NCBI GenBank assembly: GCA_030123625.1
Contig: CP126121.1
Coordinates: forward strand, 1,094,179 to 1,158,178
Direction: 5' to 3'
DNA from: Nitrospira sp.
Lineage (GTDB): Bacteria > Nitrospirota > Nitrospiria > Nitrospirales > Nitrospiraceae
Length of the DNA stretch: 64,000 nt
The notes below the pieces were generated by a model. The model was given only the letters and a program-made list of their open reading frames with translations, was not told the DNA's origin and did no database searches. How positions within the stretch are numbered: the stretch's first letter is position 1; each line of letters starts with the position of its first letter. Made by a program: the position numbers and the translations under genes. Positions 35,228 through 43,770 of this stretch are shown one piece after another.

Positions 35228-38200
35228 CTAGGGTTTGTTGAAACCGGAAATCGGGGCCGGGATGCCGCCGAAGTTGGCTGGGTTGGTCTGCGCGATGTTA
35301 CCCATGTAGACCGCATCCTTGATGCCGTGGAAATCCACCGAGGGAATCGTCGCCATGACCTTGATGTGATTCCCCATCACGATCGCGCTCCGGCAGAACA
35401 AGGACACGGTCGCGGTCTTATCGGCTGGCATGCTCATATGCCAACAGAAATTGTTGTTGAAAAACACGCGCTCGAATCGTCGCCGCAACTGGTCAGTCAC
35501 GACCAATTGAGCGACTTCGACCAGCGCTGAGCGTCCCGGTCCAATAAACTTATTATCCAACACTTGGGCACTAAACCCCACGCCGATTTGTCCTGCCGCT
35601 AGATTGATCTCCTGCTCCAACCATCCCCGCAGCCACAGGGCTCGGTGCTCCTGGTTGACATCCAACAGGGCGGCGTTGGCATAGGTCACCAGATTACTCT
35701 GGACTCTCGCTTCGAGCACAAGATCGGCAAAGAGACCCCATGCGAGCGCACTCACCGTCGCATGATCCGGCGACACGCCTGTGTTCATCACCTCGCAGGA
35801 TTCGAGCGCAAGTTCTCCAAATTGCAATGAGATCCCAACCCCGATCGACGGTCGGTCTTGATAGCCACAGGACACGAGCCGGTTGTCGGTGAAAGCGAAT
35901 TTTCCGAATCCCATAATACTGATCGCCCCCCACTGGCGCATGTCCTCAATACGATTGCCGGCGCAGGTCAAGGAGGTCTGCGTCAGGCAGGTCAAACCGC
36001 CGTCCCCGTGCAGGACACTATTTTCTACGAACGATTGTGCCGTGCCGCCGCTTGTCGCAAGGGCCCACCTACCGTTGGTCACACGATTGCCTTGGACTCT
36101 GGTACGGTTGCAGCCAACGCTGAGAATACCGAAACGTACCGGTTGTCCATCGCTCTCGATGTTGTTGTCCAGTATCTGTGCTTCATCATTGCCGATCAGC
36201 ACGATTCCGTCCTGGACACCGACGATGTGATTTCCGGCAATGCGGCCTCCGGACGATCCCAACGTGGCCTTCGAGCCAAGCTTCCCAACAAGGATCGCAA
36301 GCGGTTGCACTGCGCCCGCTTCTTGTATCAACGATCGCAGCTGGTTCCGCTCTACTATGGCATCGCGTCCCCCCGCGCTGATGCCGCCGTATTGCAAGGA
36401 ACCATAGAGAAGAATATTGTCGCTGATGAGACAGTCGTCGGCCGCCACATCGATGCCGAATGCCTTCAGCGCCGAGTTCTCGATCTGTATGCCCAGCCGC
36501 GCAATGAAGTTGCCCACGATCCGCGATCCCGATGCAAGGGAAAACGGCACGTTACCGAACAATCCGTTGTTCAGCGCGATGCCGATGACGAACCCGGTGA
36601 TTCGGTTATGTTCGATCCGGGCGGAAGTGGAGACTCCTTGCAACAACATCGCCACTATGCCGCCGTCGGCATCCTTCTGTCTGGCTTCTAAGCTATTACG
36701 AACGATCTCGAGTCCTGTCGAATCGGCGACGATCCAGATTCCATATCGGATTTGTTCGACAACGCAGCCCGCGACGCGGCTGTCCGTGCTTTGGCCGATC
36801 GCGAGGGCGGCCGCCTGGATCAGACTGGCCGCACGCAGGATGCAGCCCTCGACTGTGGCCCGGCGACACCGATCTATTACCACCATTGCCGACAAGCCCG
36901 TCGGTGGGATTTCCTTTGCGCTCACGTAAAAGGCGATTCCGCTGACGGTCACGTTCTCAATCGTCAGGCCATCGGAATGAGCGATTCTCAACAGTTCCAC
37001 GCCATCGGCTCGCACCACCCGAGTCCCCAGCGATTCTCCGTGCAAAGAGACGTTTGAGCGCTGAATGCGGATGGGCGCCCGGATCTCATGTTCACCGACC
37101 TTGAGACAAACACAGCCCCCGGCATCCGGGAGCGAATCGAGAGCGACCTGGATGTCTTCGCCAGGTCGGACAACGACCGTGCAGCAACTGGGCTTCACTT
37201 CGGTCAGCGGCGGGAATATGTGCCGACAGTCGGTAATGCTGGTCCAATTCGTCCCGTCAAACTTGGCCACCGCAAGCCGGCAATAGTGATGCTGTATCCC
37301 AAAAGGCAGTTGAGTGACCGGCTGGTTCGTCACCAGATCGATGGGCCATTCCACATCCGCCGTCGCGGTTCGCGCGGGAATCAACCAGTAGTCGCCGGTC
37401 TTGTAGCTTCCGGCCGTAAAATGCACCTGTACGCCGTCTTCCAGATCGATCCAGTTCTGAGTTGTCGGCTTGAGCAATGCCGCCATGTCCCAGCGCCGCA
37501 CGCGCGGATTGCGCGGGAAGCTCGCTAGGTTGGTCGGGCCGGTCGCGGTAGCCGGATCTATGATGAGGACGTTCCCCTCGGCCTTTACCAGTTGAACGAG
37601 CGTGCCTGGCTTGCTCAAGAGCTCGAGCGTGTCGTCGATCAACTCAACCCACTGCCCGCTCGCGAAGCTCAACACCTTGTCGCGCCCGATGCTGCTGACC
37701 GTCAGGTCGTTGACATTTTGGGATTCCCATCTCGTAACGATAGACCCGTTGTCGCGCGACCACTTGAACGTGGCCGCACCCAGATTGCCTTCGTCGTGGA
37801 CTTCGACGCGGTAGTGCTGATTTTCGAGCCTGCGGTAACCCGCGCCCGGCGCAACAATGCAAGGGCTGTTGGACGGCGTGCTGACCGCCGCGCGCGCCGC
37901 CAGCTTGCCGGTGCCCGCTGCGATTTCGGCGTCCCACGACAAGAACGCCGTCGAGCAATTCGCCGCGAGATTGAGTGCGCCGACCTGGAATAGTTTCACT
38001 TGCCAAACGGTTTTCGATCTGGTCGCGGTGTCCGGCCCTCCAAGCGCGACTTCACGAATAGACGCGTCCTCGAGCGCGGTGATGTGCCGTGACCAAACGT
38101 CAATGTAAGCCAGATAAGTTCCTGCGGTGGCGACAGGCTGCACACCAGGCAGGTCGGGTTGCTTACTGTAAGCGACTATTTGCTCGTTCTCGCAGAGGAT

Positions 38201-38512
38201 GCCGTCAGCGTAATAGCGGCCGCCCGAAATCAAAAGGTCGCCGAACGCAACAGCCGGCGGATTTTGATTCTCAGGCATCGTCTTCTCTTCGGCGGTCAAA
38301 TCGTTGGCACTGGCTACTATGTGAAAGCCGGCATCATGCAACGGCGCACCGCAGTGTCCGACTACGTCGATCGTCTCGGTCTCGATTCGATGTCCGGCGA
38401 TGTCGAGTTGCTCGTTCCAGTCGGCGTCGAGCTGAACCCGCCCTTGCTGCATCAACACGCCATTGTAATGTTTGGTCTTTTTGAAAGTTGATCTTGTAGT
38501 GTCGGCTTTCAT
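35228..38512 (-). CDS. DUF6519 / right-handed beta-helix protein of the eCIS
   Basis: 1094 residues. The N-terminal part (about 1-130) carries the DUF6519 signature (MQQGRVQLDADWNEQLDI). The middle and C-terminal half is a long right-handed parallel beta-helix of NosD/pectate-lyase type, with rungs like AGNHIVGVQDGIVLIGN, RVQGNRVTNGRWALA and NRITGFVIGIALNNG. Such helices are seen in tail spikes that bind or degrade polysaccharide. It lies at the distal end of the operon, where a receptor-binding element is expected, and no other fibre gene is recognised. GAGGAA precedes the ATG. Whether it has enzymatic activity cannot be judged from the sequence. Confidence 0.78.
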   Translation of the reverse strand: MKADTTRSTFKKTKHYNGVLMQQGRVQLDADWNEQLDIAGHRIETETIDVVGHCGAPLHDAGFHIVASANDLTAEEKTMPENQNPPAVAFGDLLISGGRYYADGILCENEQIVAYSKQPDLPGVQPVATAGTYLAYIDVWSRHITALEDASIREVALGGPDTATRSKTVWQVKLFQVGALNLAANCSTAFLSWDAEIAAGTGKLAARAAVSTPSNSPCIVAPGAGYRRLENQHYRVEVHDEGNLGAATFKWSRDNGSIVTRWESQNVNDLTVSSIGRDKVLSFASGQWVELIDDTLELLSKPGTLVQLVKAEGNVLIIDPATATGPTNLASFPRNPRVRRWDMAALLKPTTQNWIDLEDGVQVHFTAGSYKTGDYWLIPARTATADVEWPIDLVTNQPVTQLPFGIQHHYCRLAVAKFDGTNWTSITDCRHIFPPLTEVKPSCCTVVVRPGEDIQVALDSLPDAGGCVCLKVGEHEIRAPIRIQRSNVSLHGESLGTRVVRADGVELLRIAHSDGLTIENVTVSGIAFYVSAKEIPPTGLSAMVVIDRCRRATVEGCILRAASLIQAAALAIGQSTDSRVAGCVVEQIRYGIWIVADSTGLEIVRNSLEARQKDADGGIVAMLLQGVSTSARIEHNRITGFVIGIALNNGLFGNVPFSLASGSRIVGNFIARLGIQIENSALKAFGIDVAADDCLISDNILLYGSLQYGGISAGGRDAIVERNQLRSLIQEAGAVQPLAILVGKLGSKATLGSSGGRIAGNHIVGVQDGIVLIGNDEAQILDNNIESDGQPVRFGILSVGCNRTRVQGNRVTNGRWALATSGGTAQSFVENSVLHGDGGLTCLTQTSLTCAGNRIEDMRQWGAISIMGFGKFAFTDNRLVSCGYQDRPSIGVGISLQFGELALESCEVMNTGVSPDHATVSALAWGLFADLVLEARVQSNLVTYANAALLDVNQEHRALWLRGWLEQEINLAAGQIGVGFSAQVLDNKFIGPGRSALVEVAQLVVTDQLRRRFERVFFNNNFCWHMSMPADKTATVSLFCRSAIVMGNHIKVMATIPSVDFHGIKDAVYMGNIAQTNPANFGGIPAPISGFNKP

Positions 38513-38551
38513 GATAGTTCCTCTTGTTGGGACGATTGCCGCGCGACGGGT

Positions 38552-40786
38552 TCACGTCACGAAAATGACTCCCGCTTCGAGACCGAACCTCAGATACTCA
38601 TCCAGACTCGTTTCAAGATTGCTGACGCGCTGCGGCTGCCTGAGAAAGCTGAAGGCGCCCATCTCCGATCCGTCGTCGGCGCCCGCGGTTATCTCGACGG
38701 CGCACGTTCGGCTGAGTTGGGCGTAGGCGTAGTTACCATATTGTTCCGAAGTGAATGACGGGACTAGCCGAGCTTTGATTGTGCTCTTGTCGGCGGGCTT
38801 GGTATCTTCGAGCGCAAGGTCGGGCTGACATCGAAAGCGACGCGGCGTCTTCGATCCATCGGGGACGTATGAAAAACGAACACAGCCTATTTGGCGTCGG
38901 ACGGCGGTCAGATTGCCGGTAAAAATGGAATTGCCGGCTTCGATCTTTAACGCGTGTATCGGTCCGAAGGCGGTCACCTTTTCGATCTCAACCGGCGTAC
39001 TGCTTGCCGAAATCGCATTCGCCCCCGCTCCGTCGACGATGCTTTCCTCGACGCGGAGAAAAGGCACCGACTTCGGGAGCACGATAGGTCCGCTGATGCT
39101 GCGCGTGACGGTGAGATTCAATTGATCGTTCTTTGGCTCGACCGACATCCCCCCCTTGTCCGGCACAAGCGTGCAGTGAGTAACGTTGAGCGATCCGAGA
39201 TTGCCGTTAAGCGCGCCTTCGATTGTGAGCATGCCTTCGATCAGCAGACCGTTCAATCCCAGCGTGCCGGGAGTCTGACTCGTTTCGACCGCCGTACCGG
39301 CAGCGGCAACGTTGCCGAGAATGTGCGGCCGCCGTTCATCGGGCTCGAGTTGGCCGGTGATTCGCTGCTTCTGGCCCGGCAGTCCGCCGGGAACCGGGAC
39401 TTCGGGCCAATCGGCGGCGACGATCAACAACTGACTGCCCTCGGGAATTGTGATCCGATTTGCGTTGGTCAGATTCTCCTCATACGTGGCGCTATCCATG
39501 ATAGCGATCACGCCAACCGCATCCGGCGGCTGCAGGTTCCACGCGGCGATCGCGTCGGCAAGCTTGTCGAAGATTTTTCCGGGAGCCGGTGCGACTTCTT
39601 TGCTGACTCCCACCTGCCAGGTCACTTTGCGGGTCAGAGTCTCGACCACCGACTGCTTACGGTTGTATGGGCCGCCGCCCACGTCACCGCTGAATCCATA
39701 GGCGTGGCTGACCCGCACTTCGTCGGGCGTGACGCCTGTCGGAAACGCGAGCCGTCCGAGCACCGGATCGGCGGCTACCTTGATCGTGCGCGGCTGTTTT
39801 GGTCCGCCGGCCGAGGATTGATATAACTTGCTTGTCGGGGGCCGCAGCCAGACTTCGGGCACAGGAACCGGCGGGTCCCTCAAATTGCAGATCAATATTT
39901 CTTCAGGCGCTATCTCGACCAGCGGATCGCCGGGATTGTCTCGCACGAACACTTGCAAGACGGGCTGTGAACCGAAGTACACTGCAACGGGGGCGGCACC
40001 ATCGACAAGCGCCTGACGGCGTGCTTCGAGCTCATCATAAAGCAGGCGGCGTCTCAGCAACCCTGGCACATTTATTTCTTCGGCGAGGTGGGTAATCTCC
40101 GTTTCCGTTTGTGGCCGATTGAACAGGGGCTGATCCTGTCCAAGCGGACTGAAGGTATAGCGGCCGTCGGCTGGCGACGCTTCTGCGCGCGGCGACGATC
40201 GCGACACGAAATAACTTTGCAAGCGCCAGATGAACAGGCCGATGTTTGGTATGTTGTACCAGCCTCGTCCCAGCTTGATGCTGCGCACATCCGCGGTGTG
40301 AGCCGCAACGTCAAACCCCGTGTCGATCAATTCAAGCTGGTTCGTCGGCCGCAAGTCCGGTGTTCGAACGTTGCCGAGCCTGACGTGGTTATAGTGCTGA
40401 GTCGTCTCGAGCAGTTCAAAGAACTCGACCGCGCGCGCTTCCCAACCGGTGGTGTCGTGCGCAAGCTGCTCGAGCACCGTCGCCGTTCCTTTTCTCCGGC
40501 GGTAGCTCAGAGCGTTTGCGACTAGGGCCCGCTGGCTGAACGGAGCATCCGGTCCAAGCGAGTGCAAGCCGCGCACCGCGAGCAGGTCCCCAATATAAGG
40601 AACCACCCATTCATCGCAAGTCTCTATGAACCAGTTTTCGTACAGGCGCGCGATGTCCGCTTCCATCACTGCCGCCTGCTCGGCGATGACGGTGACCAGA
40701 GCCCTAAGCGGCTCGCCCTGCTCGATATCGCGAATGCGATAGACGGCCGGCAAGAGTTCATACAGTTGTTCGGCGGTGAGGCGCAT
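38552..40786 (-). CDS. Tail protein I (P2 gpI-like) baseplate protein, extended
   Basis: 744 residues. The first about 190 residues match the phage tail protein I pattern (LYELLPAVYRIRDIEQGEPL, ENWFIETCDEWVVPYIGDLL, SYRRRKGTATVLEQLA) that attaches fibres to the wedge of the baseplate. The rest is long and contains beta-rich segments, ending with strand repeats in the region of residues 530-640 (LTIEGALNGNLGSLNVTHC). The first and last bases are shared with or adjacent to the neighbouring genes. This is roughly the place of Afp12/Pvc12-type proteins in other eCIS. The extension may be a carrier for the beta-helix protein encoded next. Confidence 0.78.
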   Translation of the reverse strand: MRLTAEQLYELLPAVYRIRDIEQGEPLRALVTVIAEQAAVMEADIARLYENWFIETCDEWVVPYIGDLLAVRGLHSLGPDAPFSQRALVANALSYRRRKGTATVLEQLAHDTTGWEARAVEFFELLETTQHYNHVRLGNVRTPDLRPTNQLELIDTGFDVAAHTADVRSIKLGRGWYNIPNIGLFIWRLQSYFVSRSSPRAEASPADGRYTFSPLGQDQPLFNRPQTETEITHLAEEINVPGLLRRRLLYDELEARRQALVDGAAPVAVYFGSQPVLQVFVRDNPGDPLVEIAPEEILICNLRDPPVPVPEVWLRPPTSKLYQSSAGGPKQPRTIKVAADPVLGRLAFPTGVTPDEVRVSHAYGFSGDVGGGPYNRKQSVVETLTRKVTWQVGVSKEVAPAPGKIFDKLADAIAAWNLQPPDAVGVIAIMDSATYEENLTNANRITIPEGSQLLIVAADWPEVPVPGGLPGQKQRITGQLEPDERRPHILGNVAAAGTAVETSQTPGTLGLNGLLIEGMLTIEGALNGNLGSLNVTHCTLVPDKGGMSVEPKNDQLNLTVTRSISGPIVLPKSVPFLRVEESIVDGAGANAISASSTPVEIEKVTAFGPIHALKIEAGNSIFTGNLTAVRRQIGCVRFSYVPDGSKTPRRFRCQPDLALEDTKPADKSTIKARLVPSFTSEQYGNYAYAQLSRTCAVEITAGADDGSEMGAFSFLRQPQRVSNLETSLDEYLRFGLEAGVIFVT

Positions 40787-43770
40787 TATGTCATCTCCGT
40801 AAGCTCGATCCCGCTCGCGTTGATCGTGAGCAGCTCAGCTGATTGAATCTGATTCGCTTCCCAATGCGCGATGTTCGCAGGAAGCCGCTGGTTCGACGTC
40901 GCGTTGCTGCCGTCGAAGTAAAGCTTATCGAGATCGACCCCCACCACGCCGCCGACGCCCTGGGCGGCCGCGATTACTTCGCTTGCGGTGATGGCCTGGC
41001 CGAACGAACGGTTGTCAAAAGAAAACGCGGCAATCAGTGCATCCTCGACCGCAGCCTTGACCTCGTCAAAGAGATAGTCGGGATCTATCACCAGCTTCGC
41101 TTCGACGTCGAATAACAGCGATGTATAGGTGTCAATCCTCACTTTCTGATCGGCGTGTCTTGAGTTGTCGATAGCGGAAGCGAGATTACTGAAGAGAGCC
41201 GACGTTCTTGGGACGTCGCCGCCTTCGACGCCGGCGATCGTCAAATGCACGAGGCGCTTTTCACCGTCCCACAGCCATGTGGCTTGCGCCTTGCCGATTC
41301 CCGCAAACGCGCGCGCGAAATCTTCGTAGTCCTGAAGCGAAACGATCCTGTCCAACGTTACAACGGTGAGCGGCGCGTTTCGGCGAGCCTGGTCCAACTG
41401 CTCGGGATCTTCAGCGCCGGTCGGAGCGAGGGGATTGGTCACCGACTTCAAGCCGAGCGGGCGGCTCATCAACAGATTGATCTGATCAGCGGCCAGCATC
41501 CCGCTCATGCCGATACCGACGCGATACTTGGCGGTGACATTTTCGGTTCCGGTCGGCACTCGAGCCCCTGTTGTGCCGTCGCCGAATTGAACTGTTACCT
41601 TACCGTCATCAGCGATCCTGGTGATGTAGGCACGCTCGCTGGAAGGAAGCTGATAGAAGTTCGACTTCTCATGCCAGAGGACTTCATTGACCCGCACTTC
41701 GAGCGTGGTCTCGGCGCCGCTTGCGGTAGCCGCGGAGACAAAGGTCAACGGCTTTTGCTTGAGCTGGAACTTCTGAAATGGCTTTGATCCGTCGCCGCTC
41801 CCGAGAACCTCTTCCTTGGTGTCGCCGTGAGTCGCGCGCGCCACGTTGGCGTTGATCACCGCGCTCGTCCGCTCGTAACTATTTTCCAGAGCTGATTTGA
41901 GGACGAGCTTCGTCAGCCCCCCCTGCTGTTCGACGCGGTCTATTGCGGCGATCTCGGCCATGTGCTCGCCGGTTACGCTATCGTTCCCGGTTATGGCGAC
42001 GAGTTGGTCCGCCGCCAAACCGCCGACCTCCGAGTTCAATAAGACCTCGAGGCCCGTTACCGGTGCGGTCATCGGGCGCTCGCCCCATTCGAGCTCTTCG
42101 CTCCCCGCGAACACCACCGCGTCGCGGATCCTTTCGTCGAACAGTTCTCGAAGTTGTTCGCCTTGAAGAGTGAGACGCGTCGTCTTGGCGCTGAGCGTGA
42201 AATTCGAGCGGGAATCCTCCGCGACGTTCTTTATGCCGTATACCTCCTGATATCCCGGAATCGACAATACGGCCCAGCTCCCCGCCAGAATCTGTGGGTA
42301 GATTGCATCCAGATGGACGTCGTGAATGTCTCGCGGATAGAGGTGAGACGCGGGAATGATTTCCTTCGCCAGGCCCGGAGCCGACCATGACAGTTTGATC
42401 ACGGCTGCGCCAGCGTGCTCGTAGTACTCGAGCTTGATGTCGTACTTCTGTCCCGCGGCCATCTGAACGGTGGAAGCGCTGGTATGCTCGGTAGCCCCCT
42501 GGTCGTACCACTCGTCTATGATCAGTTTGCCGTCTACCCAGAGGCGGACGCCGTCGTCGGAGATCGAGTGGAACGAATATGCGCCCGATGCCTTTGGTTG
42601 AACCCATCCGGTCCAGCGAATCGAGAAGTTGTCGTTGCCGACTCCGGAAATCGGCGAACCGGTACCCCAATCGAAATTCATCGTCGCGTCGGTGCGCGTG
42701 GCCTTGCGGTCGTGGAAATCGATGGTATCGAAATACTCGCCGTACAATCCGGTGCCCAGCGCGCTGTGCGGCGGAGGATCGGAAACCGCGGCGATGCTGA
42801 AATCGGGCCAGTTTGTGTACGGCTTGAGCAAATCATTCAAGTTCGACGCCGCCGGATCAAACCCGAGATAGCCCGCCTTCAAGCTGTTCGGCATTGCGCG
42901 CCAATCGGGCGCGTTGTAGCCGAACAGCGACGCCCGCTGGCGCAAGGCGAAGATCCTCGGATTCTGTTTCGTCGGCTCGACGAGCGGAACAAACGAACCG
43001 AGCCCCCGGTCGAGCGTGATGATCGTGTAGGTTTCGTCCGGATTGATCGACCCCACGGGTATGACCGGCGTCACACCGGTCAGCCGCCTGAAGTCCCAGT
43101 TCTCGTTTCCTGGATCGGCCGCGCGCTCGTCGCCAATGATCAGCACCGCGTCCCCCACTTTCAGATTGGTTGACGTGCCCTTCAAATAAAGCGTCTTCAA
43201 TCCAAGACTCGGCGGCACCGGCTCGGTCTGCTTGGGCTTCAACTTGTTCCAATCCGCAAAGCCCTCAATGTCTTCTGTCGTTTCGAATACTTGAGGAGTT
43301 TCACTCTGAGCCGGGGTGCTCTGAGCTTTGGTCCCGATTGGTATCTTCGCCGAGAGCGGCGCGCCTTGCGCCGTTTCGAGCGTGAAAGCCAGGAACGTTC
43401 CCGCTGCGACACCCGGCCGCAGTTCGTAGCCAATGCCGCGGGCCATCTCCAGAATTGAGCGCCGCTCGGTCGCGGTTCGAAGATAGCCTTCATTCGCTAT
43501 TCTTTCCTGGTAAAAACTCAATACGTCGAGAACCGTCGCCCAGCCATCCAGCGTCGCGATCGCCGGGTCATTGTCGTCGCGAGTCGTCAATTCGCGAAGC
43601 GCCGCCTGTCCCGACAATGCGGCTTCCATCGTCGCTTTGAAGGTACCGTGCGTGCCGACGCGATAAGCAAGCACCGACAGGCCCGGCAGATTCTCAACCG
43701 AACCAGGCGTCAGTCCCTGGACGCCTTCGCAGCATCCGCATTCGTCCAGTTTGTCGTCAGCGTTGCTCAC
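40786..43770 (-). CDS. Baseplate J-like protein with inserted PA14 domain
   Basis: 994 residues. The N-terminal and C-terminal portions are baseplate-J-like (AIATLDGWATVLDVLSFYQERIANEGYL near the start, VQFGDGTTGARVPTGTENVTAKYR and QARRNAPLTVVTLDRIVSLQDYEDFARAFAGIG later, broken here into motifs). Between about residues 337 and 478 lies a PA14 domain (GLYGEYFD, then FSIRWTGWVQPKASGAYSF, DDGVRLWVDGKLIIDEW and IKLEYYEHAG), a carbohydrate-binding fold. The insertion is clean and in frame. Its start overlaps the end of the other baseplate-J gene by ATGA. A sugar-binding role at the baseplate is plausible. Confidence 0.82.
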   Translation of the reverse strand: MSNADDKLDECGCCEGVQGLTPGSVENLPGLSVLAYRVGTHGTFKATMEAALSGQAALRELTTRDDNDPAIATLDGWATVLDVLSFYQERIANEGYLRTATERRSILEMARGIGYELRPGVAAGTFLAFTLETAQGAPLSAKIPIGTKAQSTPAQSETPQVFETTEDIEGFADWNKLKPKQTEPVPPSLGLKTLYLKGTSTNLKVGDAVLIIGDERAADPGNENWDFRRLTGVTPVIPVGSINPDETYTIITLDRGLGSFVPLVEPTKQNPRIFALRQRASLFGYNAPDWRAMPNSLKAGYLGFDPAASNLNDLLKPYTNWPDFSIAAVSDPPPHSALGTGLYGEYFDTIDFHDRKATRTDATMNFDWGTGSPISGVGNDNFSIRWTGWVQPKASGAYSFHSISDDGVRLWVDGKLIIDEWYDQGATEHTSASTVQMAAGQKYDIKLEYYEHAGAAVIKLSWSAPGLAKEIIPASHLYPRDIHDVHLDAIYPQILAGSWAVLSIPGYQEVYGIKNVAEDSRSNFTLSAKTTRLTLQGEQLRELFDERIRDAVVFAGSEELEWGERPMTAPVTGLEVLLNSEVGGLAADQLVAITGNDSVTGEHMAEIAAIDRVEQQGGLTKLVLKSALENSYERTSAVINANVARATHGDTKEEVLGSGDGSKPFQKFQLKQKPLTFVSAATASGAETTLEVRVNEVLWHEKSNFYQLPSSERAYITRIADDGKVTVQFGDGTTGARVPTGTENVTAKYRVGIGMSGMLAADQINLLMSRPLGLKSVTNPLAPTGAEDPEQLDQARRNAPLTVVTLDRIVSLQDYEDFARAFAGIGKAQATWLWDGEKRLVHLTIAGVEGGDVPRTSALFSNLASAIDNSRHADQKVRIDTYTSLLFDVEAKLVIDPDYLFDEVKAAVEDALIAAFSFDNRSFGQAITASEVIAAAQGVGGVVGVDLDKLYFDGSNATSNQRLPANIAHWEANQIQSAELLTINASGIELTEMT

